Source: JABMRP01 sp964444795 (GTDB lineage: Bacteria; Planctomycetota; Planctomycetia; Pirellulales; Thermoguttaceae). From it: 12,489 nucleotides of DNA. The position numbers were made by a program, and so were the translations under genes. Shown piece after piece: positions 7,402-12,489 of the stretch. A model generated the notes under the pieces. It saw only the letters and a list, made by a program, of their open reading frames with translations. It searched no databases and was not told the origin of the DNA. Numbering within the stretch: position 1 is the stretch's first letter; each line of letters starts with the position of its first letter. The stretch is taken from positions 1-12,489 of the forward strand of contig CAYUIQ010000251.1 in NCBI GenBank assembly GCA_964444795.1, given 5' to 3'.

Positions 7402-8469
7402 TTACTCGCCCCGCAGCGCGGCCGCCTCTTCGGCAAACGCCACGACGTTCGACCACGGGGTCTCCGGCTGGATTACGTTGGAGGGCATCAGCAGACAGCG
7501 ACGATCGGACCCGGCGATGGCGGCCAGGCGGCGGACCGCTTGACGCACCTCTTCGGCCGAGCCGAAGGGAAACACCTTCTGCGAGGAAACGGTCGCCGCC
7601 AGCAGAATATCGCGGCCAAACTCGCGGTGGACCTCCTCAAACGCCATGCACTCCGGCTGCACCGGGTGGAGGATGTCGAAACCGCATTCGATCACGTCGG
7701 GCACGATCGCGTCGATCTTGCCGCAACTGTGCAGGAAGAATTTTACCCGGGGGAATGCACGGCGGACGGTCGTGATGACTTCTTTCCAGACCGGTTTGAC
7801 GAACCGGCGCCACAACGCCGGCGAGATCTGCATCCCCCGCTGGCTTCCCGCGTCGTCGTACATCGCCAGCACATCGATCCCCGCCCCGGCGGTAGCCAGC
7901 GACAGGCGTGTCGTGTGGGCGGCCGTTTTGTGCAAGATCGCCTCGGCCAGCGGCGGGTTGTCGACCAGATCGACCATGAACTCTTCCATGCCCCGCAGCC
8001 ACCACGCCCACTCATAGACGCTCCCCCCATAGCCGAAGACCGGATAGCCGGCCGCATGATAGCGATCGATGGGGGCCGTGTCGACGCTCGTATCGACCAG
8101 CGGCGGTGGCAGCTTCTCGACGTCGCGCGGCGAGGTGGCCCGGGCCAGCGGCGGCAACATGCGATCGACCGTGCCTTCGGTGTCGGCGGCCACGTGGCCG
8201 ACCCCCCACTCATCGAACGTGGTTTCCGGCTCCACCGATTCGTGCAACGCACTCGGGTCGTCGCCCCCGAATCGCACCGGCAACGAGAAACAGCGCACGT
8301 CGGAGCCGAAGTGCTCGGCCGCGGAGTCGGCGCCGGTGATCCGCTTAAAGGTTCGCTGCACGGGCTTGCTGAAGCCGGGTTGCGAGCCGACGTCCAGCGT
8401 GAAGGGAATCCACTGTCCCGGGTCGCCGTCTGTAAGCGAACGAAGATTGTCAAGGGAGGTCGTATTCAT
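7402..8469 (-). CDS. uroporphyrinogen-decarboxylase-fold (URO-D family) protein
   Basis: Cytoplasmic protein of 355 residues from the wide URO-D superfamily, which includes HemE and the methyltransferases MtaA, MtbA and CmuA. The landmark HSCG (His247-Ser-Cys249-Gly) is present, as in the methyltransferase branch, where His-X-Cys binds zinc. The C-terminal family motif reads MPSNVIQPETPWSN, with Asn331 where MtaA has its third zinc Cys. Cys325 lies six residues earlier and may or may not substitute. The Arg-rich N-terminal substrate signature of true HemE is not apparent, so heme synthesis is unlikely. The start lies 10 bases after the GRE stop with only a weak, distant AGGA upstream, suggesting translational coupling. 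The location points to a step before or after the GRE reaction, such as methyl transfer or decarboxylation, but the substrate is unknown. Confidence 0.85.
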   Translation of the reverse strand: MNTTSLDNLRSLTDGDPGQWIPFTLDVGSQPGFSKPVQRTFKRITGADSAAEHFGSDVRCFSLPVRFGGDDPSALHESVEPETTFDEWGVGHVAADTEGTVDRMLPPLARATSPRDVEKLPPPLVDTSVDTAPIDRYHAAGYPVFGYGGSVYEWAWWLRGMEEFMVDLVDNPPLAEAILHKTAAHTTRLSLATAGAGIDVLAMYDDAGSQRGMQISPALWRRFVKPVWKEVITTVRRAFPRVKFFLHSCGKIDAIVPDVIECGFDILHPVQPECMAFEEVHREFGRDILLAATVSSQKVFPFGSAEEVRQAVRRLAAIAGSDRRCLLMPSNVIQPETPWSNVVAFAEEAAALRGE

Positions 8470-8479
8470 GGGCGACGGG

Positions 8480-10840
8480 TCAGAATCCTTCTTGTTCGGT
8501 GCGCGAGATGATCTCGTCCTGAAGTTCGCGCCCGACGTCGGCGAAATAGTCGCTGTAGCCGGCCACGCGGACGATCAGGTTGCGATACTCCTCGGGATTC
8601 TCCTGGGCGCGGCGGAGCGTTTCCGCCTCCATCACGTTGAACTGAATGTGGTGCCCGTCCAGCTTGAAGTAGGAGCGAATCAGATCCCCAAGGCGGTCGA
8701 GGCCCGGACCGTCGAGTGTCTGAGGGGTAAATTTCATGTTCAACAGCGTTCCCCCGGTCCGCGCGTGGTCGATCTTGGCCGCCGATTGGACCACCGCCGT
8801 GGGACCATGCACATCGGCGCCCTGGCACGGAGAAATACCCTCGGAGAGCGCCACTCCCGCCTTGCGGCCGTTGGGGGTCGCGCCGACGACCTGACCGAAA
8901 TAGATATGAACGGTGGTCGGCAGCAGATTGACCCGGTACTTGCCCCCCTTGGTGTTGCGGCGGCCGTTGAGCACGCGGTAATAAGCGGCGAACACCTCGG
9001 CCACAATCGCATCGACATACTCGTCGTCGTTGCCGTACTTGGGCGTGCGATTGGCCAGCACCAGGGCCAACTCTTGGTGGCCGGCAAAGTCGGCCGCCAG
9101 AGCGTCGAGCACCTGGCGCATCGAGTAGGCGCGCCGGTCGAACACGTGTCGCTTGACCGCGGCCAGCGAATCGGCCAGCGTACCCAGCCCGACGCCCTGG
9201 ATGTACGTCGGATTGTATCGTGCCCCGCCGGCGTGATAATCGGTGGCCCGGGCGATGCAATCGTCCATCAAAAGCGACATGTAGGGGGCGGGCATACCGT
9301 TGGCAAAAATGCGTTCGATCACGTTGTTGCCGGCGATCTTCAGATCGACGAAGTACTGAAGCTGCCGCACGAACGCCTCGAACAATTGCTCGTACGACTC
9401 GAACGCACACGGATCGCCCGTCCGCGGGCCCACTTGCCTGCCGGTCCGCGGATCGACGCCGTTGTGGTAGGTTAGCTCCAGAATCTTGGGCCAGTTGCAG
9501 TAACCCGTCAGCGTGCAGCTTTCCTTACCGAAAGCGCTCACGGTGACACACCCGCTGGGGCCCCCGCACCGCGCATCGGCCAGCGTCTTGCCGTCTTGCA
9601 GCATCTCCTGAACGATGACGTCGGTATTGAAAACCGAGGGTTGGCCCAAGCCCGTGCGAATAACCCGGCACGCACGTTTGACGAATCGCTCGGGGTTTCG
9701 CTTGCTCAATTGGATGCACGCGCTGGGCTGCACCAGTTGCATCTCCTCGACCACGTCGAGCATCAGGTAGGAGACTTCGTTCACCGCGTCGCCACCGTCG
9801 GGCTTCACGCCTCCGATGTTGATCAGCGCGAAGTCGGTGTACGTGCCGCTTTGCTCTTCGGTCACGCCCACCTTCGGCGGCGCCGGCTGATTGTTGAATT
9901 TGACCCAGAAACATTGCAGGAGTTCTTCGGCTCCCTCGCGGGTCAGCGCGCCCTCGGCCAGGTCTTTGGTGTAGAAGGGATGGAGATGCTGGTCCAATCG
10001 GCCCGGGTTGAACGAGTCCCAGGTGTTGAGTTCGGTGATCACGCCCAGATGGACAAACCAGTAACTTTGTAGCGCCTCGTGAAACGTACGCGGCGCGTGG
10101 GCCGGCACGTGCTCGCACGCCTCGGCAATGGTCAGCAACTCGCGTTTGCGCTGGCGGTCGGTTTCCTCCTCGGCCAACTCCCTCGCTCGGGCCGCGTGGC
10201 GCCGTGCGTTGGCGATGATCGCGTCGGCGCAGATCTCCATCGCCCGAAGCTCTTCCCGCTTCTCGTACGCCCGGGGGTCGTTCAAAAAGTCGAGTTGCTC
10301 GCGGACGGCGGCGATCTTCTCCTTGAAATCGAGAAACCCCCGGCTGTAGATCTTGTCGTCGAGAATCGCGTGGCCGGGTGCCCGTTGCTCCATGAATTCG
10401 GTAATCACACCCGCGTCGAACGCCGCCTGCCACGCCTCGCTCATCCCCTCGAACACGCGATCGCGGATCGTATTGCCCGACCAGTAGGGAATGATCTCCT
10501 CGGCGTACGCTCGCGAGACCTCGTCGCCCACGGCAAAGGGAGTGCGCTCGCGGCGGTTGAGAATCTCCAGGTCGTCGAGGCTGTGGCAGCAGAGTTCCGG
10601 ATACGTGGGCGTCGCCTTGGGGGCCGGCCCCCGTTCGCCGACGATCAACTCGCCCTGACCCACGTGGACCGTTTTGTGTTCCATCAAGTATTGGAACAGA
10701 AGCGCCCGGGCCACCGGGACCGAGACCTTCCGCGGCGCGCCGCTCTGATAAAACGCAGTGACCAGCTCGGCCCGCTCCGCCGAAAGGTAGGGGCGTGTGT
10801 CGACACTCTGCTGCCGCAATCGTTCAACTCGTTCGTTCAT
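8480..10840 (-). CDS. glycyl radical enzyme, HypD-like architecture, CVT active-site motif
   Basis: Glycyl radical enzyme (pyruvate formate-lyase-like superfamily) of 786 residues, a normal length. The radical site is RVAGYSDYF near the C-terminus, Gly761. The thiyl cysteine is Cys431 in GGPSGCVTV. From memory of the HypD structure papers, HypD residues Phe152, His160, Asp278, Ser334, Tyr450, Thr645 and Gly765 correspond here to Phe149, His157, Asp275, Ser331, Tyr447, Thr642 and Gly761, a near-constant offset of 3-4. The exception is Glu436, the general base of the Cys-X-Glu motif, which is Thr433 here. Pyruvate formate-lyase itself is ruled out because it has adjacent cysteines. No N-terminal microcompartment-targeting extension was seen. 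A ribosome site (AGGCGG or GGATGA) lies inside the end of the activase gene, and the start is 3 bases past that stop. The GRE class is certain; the reaction is not assignable. Confidence 0.95.
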   Translation of the reverse strand: MNERVERLRQQSVDTRPYLSAERAELVTAFYQSGAPRKVSVPVARALLFQYLMEHKTVHVGQGELIVGERGPAPKATPTYPELCCHSLDDLEILNRRERTPFAVGDEVSRAYAEEIIPYWSGNTIRDRVFEGMSEAWQAAFDAGVITEFMEQRAPGHAILDDKIYSRGFLDFKEKIAAVREQLDFLNDPRAYEKREELRAMEICADAIIANARRHAARARELAEEETDRQRKRELLTIAEACEHVPAHAPRTFHEALQSYWFVHLGVITELNTWDSFNPGRLDQHLHPFYTKDLAEGALTREGAEELLQCFWVKFNNQPAPPKVGVTEEQSGTYTDFALINIGGVKPDGGDAVNEVSYLMLDVVEEMQLVQPSACIQLSKRNPERFVKRACRVIRTGLGQPSVFNTDVIVQEMLQDGKTLADARCGGPSGCVTVSAFGKESCTLTGYCNWPKILELTYHNGVDPRTGRQVGPRTGDPCAFESYEQLFEAFVRQLQYFVDLKIAGNNVIERIFANGMPAPYMSLLMDDCIARATDYHAGGARYNPTYIQGVGLGTLADSLAAVKRHVFDRRAYSMRQVLDALAADFAGHQELALVLANRTPKYGNDDEYVDAIVAEVFAAYYRVLNGRRNTKGGKYRVNLLPTTVHIYFGQVVGATPNGRKAGVALSEGISPCQGADVHGPTAVVQSAAKIDHARTGGTLLNMKFTPQTLDGPGLDRLGDLIRSYFKLDGHHIQFNVMEAETLRRAQENPEEYRNLIVRVAGYSDYFADVGRELQDEIISRTEQEGF

Positions 10841-10843
10841 GGT

Positions 10844-11818
10844 TCATCCGCCTATCGTCACGGTGAGCCCGAAGGCTCGGAGTCCTTCGGCAATCGTCTG
10901 CATTTGCTGCTGGCTGGCTCGCCGAAAGTCGGGCAAGCCGCGCCCCTGCACCAGCCGGGAAAACTTCGCCGGAGTCGCTACGTTGTAGGGGAGTACGTCG
11001 ACCTGGCACACACCGGGCAATTGTGCCACGAACCGGCCCGTCGCCGCCAGATTCGCCGGGTCGTCGTTGGCCCCCGGTATGATCGGAACGCGCACGATCA
11101 TTGTACGCCCGTGCTCGGCCAACCGGCCGATGTTTGCCAAAATCTGTTCGTTGGAGATGCCGGTCAGCCGCCGGTGGGCCTCCGGGTCGATATGTTTCAG
11201 GTCGCACAGATACAAGTCTACGCAATCGTCGAGCGATTCCAAGACGCTCCACTCGGCATGGCAGGTCGTGTCGACCGCAGTGTGAATCTCCCTCGCCTTG
11301 CACTCCGTCAGCAGGCGTCGGAGAAACTCAGGCTGCTCTAGTGGCTCCCCCCCGGAAAAGGTTGCTCCTCCACCGGAAGAATCGAAGAAAATGACGTCAC
11401 GCTCGATTTCCGCGATGACCTCGGCGACGGTCATCGGCTGGCCGAGAATCTCTCGCGCGCCGGCCAGGCACGCCTCGACACACGCTCCACACGCCTCACA
11501 CCGTGCCGGATCGGTCATCGTGCCATCGCCATCGTCGGTCAAAGTCACCGCCTGCCGCTCACACGCCGCCACGCACCGGCCGCAGTCCGTGCAACGGCTG
11601 GTGCGAATCGAAAGTTCCGGCCCCGGTGCCCAACTCTCCGGATTATGGCACCAAGCACAGCGTAACGGGCATCCCTTGAGGAACACAGTCGTCCGAATCC
11701 CCGGGCCGTCGTGAATAGCGTATCGCTTGACGTCGAAAACGATGCCGGTGTCGCCGCTGGGGTCGGGGGCGGCAAACCCCTTGGTGGGAATGGGTTTCGG
11801 TGAGGATTTACCGATCAT
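10844..11818 (-). CDS. glycyl radical enzyme activating enzyme (radical SAM)
   Basis: Radical SAM activase of 324 residues that would make the glycyl radical on the adjacent GRE. The CX3CX2C cluster is Cys50, Cys54 and Cys57 in KGCPLRCAWCHNPESW, preceded by IHDGPGIRTTVF, typical of GRE activases. A ferredoxin-like insert with two further CX2CX2CX3C sites follows (Cys76/79/82/86 and Cys107/110/113/117), as in activases of eliminating GREs but not in PFL activase. The SAM-binding GGE motif is TFSGGEP (153-159). ATG 11818 is chosen because a promoter with its -35 at 11911-11916 lies downstream of the longer in-frame start at 12034, and the added residues would be low-complexity. No clear Shine-Dalgarno precedes it. 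First gene of the cluster, transcribed ahead of its GRE. Confidence 0.93.
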   Translation of the reverse strand: MIGKSSPKPIPTKGFAAPDPSGDTGIVFDVKRYAIHDGPGIRTTVFLKGCPLRCAWCHNPESWAPGPELSIRTSRCTDCGRCVAACERQAVTLTDDGDGTMTDPARCEACGACVEACLAGAREILGQPMTVAEVIAEIERDVIFFDSSGGGATFSGGEPLEQPEFLRRLLTECKAREIHTAVDTTCHAEWSVLESLDDCVDLYLCDLKHIDPEAHRRLTGISNEQILANIGRLAEHGRTMIVRVPIIPGANDDPANLAATGRFVAQLPGVCQVDVLPYNVATPAKFSRLVQGRGLPDFRRASQQQMQTIAEGLRAFGLTVTIGG

Positions 11819-11884
11819 TGGCGAGCGACCCGTGGGCAACGTGACTGCTGCGGATTCTTCAGCGGCTTGTGGCTTCTGCACACA

Positions 11885-11903
11885 CCGATTGTCCACCAAT
11901 CGG
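11885..11903. promoter_or_regulatory. candidate operator: perfect inverted repeat over the -10 box
   Basis: CCGATTG (11885-11891) and CAATCGG (11897-11903) form a perfect 7-bp inverted repeat with a 5-base centre. It covers the -10 box and half of the spacer of the GRE operon promoter, where a dimeric repressor would block RNA polymerase. The cognate regulator is not in the window. A 5' hairpin role is less likely, because most of it lies upstream of the expected start. Confidence 0.5.
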
Positions 11904-11916
11904 GGGGAGATGTCAA
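11888..11916 (-). promoter_or_regulatory. promoter of the GRE operon
   Basis: On the minus strand TTGACA (11911-11916) is a perfect -35 box, followed by a 17-base spacer and GACAAT (11888-11893), four of six to TATAAT. Transcription would start near 11881, giving a leader of about 62 bases before the activase ATG at 11818. The weak -10 fits a regulated promoter. Confidence 0.55.
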
Positions 11917-12031
11917 GAATCCCGCTGCGTGAGGGTATGTGGGTGGATGCCGAGTTTTGCGAAAAACCCCCTCTGGGGAAACTTCTTGGTCGGCCGAGGC
12001 GTCCAACATGCGATGACAACCGTGATCGGCC

Positions 12032-12056
12032 CACGGGCGCGACACTCTTGCCCGTG
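12032..12056 (+). promoter_or_regulatory. inverted repeat upstream of the DUF4139-like gene
   Basis: CACGGGC (12032-12038) and GCCCGTG (12050-12056) are perfect 7-bp arms around 11 bases, ending 36 bases before the ATG at 12093. It could be a leader hairpin or an operator. No convincing -35/-10 pair for this gene was found between 11919 and 12092. Confidence 0.35.
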
Positions 12057-12092
12057 ACCTACGTTCTTGGTGGAGACAAAGGAGACCATCTC

Positions 12093-12489
12093 ATGCGATA
12101 CCGTTTTGTTTGGCCCGGTGTGGTCGTGCTCCTGTCGGCCGAGTGGGCTTTCGCGGATGTGAATCTGGTGACAATCCCCCGACGAGAGGGGGTTCAACTG
12201 ACGGTTTACAATTCTGAAGACATCACCATGGTCCGCGAGCATCGGTTGCTGACGGTCAAGCCGGGCATCAATCGCATCCAGTTCACCTGGGCCAACACGC
12301 TGATCGACCCGACGAGTATCGACTTTCGCATTCTCGACCATCAGGACAAGGTCGATCTGGTCGACACGACCTTTCCCAGCGGCCGCAATGATGCCCTGCA
12401 GTGGAACATCCGTAGCGCGGTGGCCGGCAAGCTACCCGTCGAGATTCGCTACTTCACCAGCGGTATCACCTGGTCGGCCGATTACGTCG
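12093..12489 (+). CDS. exported DUF4139-like protein, N-terminal part
   Basis: Partial gene, open to the right edge, with 132 residues visible. The signal peptide (MRYRFVWPGVVVLLSAEWAFA) has an AFA cleavage site before Asp22. The mature part begins with strands typical of the DUF4139 family: VQLTVYNSEDITMVREHR, then PGINRIQFTWANTLIDPTS, then YFTSGITWSADYV, in which the Trp-x-x-x-Tyr stretch is a family landmark. These proteins are exported or surface-associated and beta-rich; their biochemical role is unknown. GGAG (12081-12084) lies 8 bases before the ATG and fixes the start. It is divergent from the GRE operon, with 274 bases between start codons, so the two could share control, but a functional link is not evident. 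Confidence 0.8.
   Translation, partial: MRYRFVWPGVVVLLSAEWAFADVNLVTIPRREGVQLTVYNSEDITMVREHRLLTVKPGINRIQFTWANTLIDPTSIDFRILDHQDKVDLVDTTFPSGRNDALQWNIRSAVAGKLPVEIRYFTSGITWSADYV

Noticed and set aside
7213..8511. 432-codon + strand open frame opposite the URO-D and membrane protein genes
   Set aside because: Covers the reverse complement of recognised proteins and has no motif or ribosome site of its own.
8069..9475. 468-codon open frame on the + strand opposite the GRE and URO-D genes
   Set aside because: Antisense to two well-supported enzymes; the translation is rich in Arg, Val, Gly and His with no domain, as expected of a GC-rich shadow frame.
8480..10840. Calling the GRE pyruvate formate-lyase or hydroxyproline dehydratase outright
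   Set aside because: It lacks the Cys-Cys pair of PFL and the Cys-X-Glu of HypD, so a specific enzyme name would mislead.
10079..11341. 420-codon + strand open frame opposite GRE and activase
   Set aside because: Shadow of two conserved genes; no recognisable domain.
11967..11978. CCCC-N4-GGGG next to T5 on the minus strand as a terminator
   Set aside because: The stem is only 4 bp and no minus-strand gene ends upstream of it.
11819..12034. 72-residue N-terminal extension of the activase
   Set aside because: The -35 and -10 boxes at 11888-11916 lie inside it, and the extension is unlike activase N-termini.
11829..12037. CCCGTGGGC at 11829-11837 and its reverse complement at 12029-12037 as a shared divergent operator
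   Set aside because: A 9-base GC-rich match in a GC-rich region is plausible by chance, and the positions relative to the two promoters do not correspond.

Overview
The window is GC-rich DNA that looks like it comes from a planctomycete, probably of the Pirellulales type. Three things point that way. The first gene product carries the N-terminal RRVEFLEPRLVLS signature seen on many exported planctomycete proteins. A second exported protein ends in a PEP-CTERM-like sorting tail. The window also mixes secreted, lipidated and membrane proteins with long leaders. No tRNA, rRNA, CRISPR array, transposase or integrase was seen.

Layout. Positions 53-2521 (-) encode a large secreted metzincin-type metalloprotease with a PPC domain and three fibronectin type III domains. 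Positions 2522-3606 hold no gene I can support, but contain a run of short hairpins and, at 3430-3458, a near-consensus promoter for the next gene. Positions 3607-4533 (+) encode an exported protein with a PAP-type CTERM anchor. Positions 4596-5882 (-) encode a secreted serine hydrolase of the class C beta-lactamase / family VIII esterase type. Positions 6080-6601 (+) encode a small lipoprotein-like protein with a 30-bp tandem repeat.

Positions 11818 down to 6573 (-) form a tight four-gene cluster, in transcription order: a glycyl radical enzyme (GRE) activating enzyme, the GRE itself, a uroporphyrinogen-decarboxylase-fold (URO-D) protein, and a two-pass coiled-coil membrane protein. The gaps are 3, 10 and 25 bases. 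The cluster has a plausible promoter (TTGACA, 17-bp spacer, GACAAT). Its -10 box lies inside a perfect inverted repeat, CCGATTG-N5-CAATCGG, a candidate operator. A divergent, window-truncated DUF4139-like exported protein starts at 12093 (+).

The GRE cluster is the most interesting part. The activase would install the glycyl radical on Gly761 of the GRE, which would then use Cys431 on its substrate. As I recall the published numbering, the GRE lines up with trans-4-hydroxy-L-proline dehydratase (HypD) at a constant offset of three residues. It keeps most of the recalled pocket residues, but the Cys-X-Glu general-base motif has become Cys-Val-Thr. There is no pyrroline-5-carboxylate reductase beside it; its partners are a URO-D-like protein and a membrane protein. 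This suggests a GRE reaction different from the known dehydratases, with an unidentified substrate.
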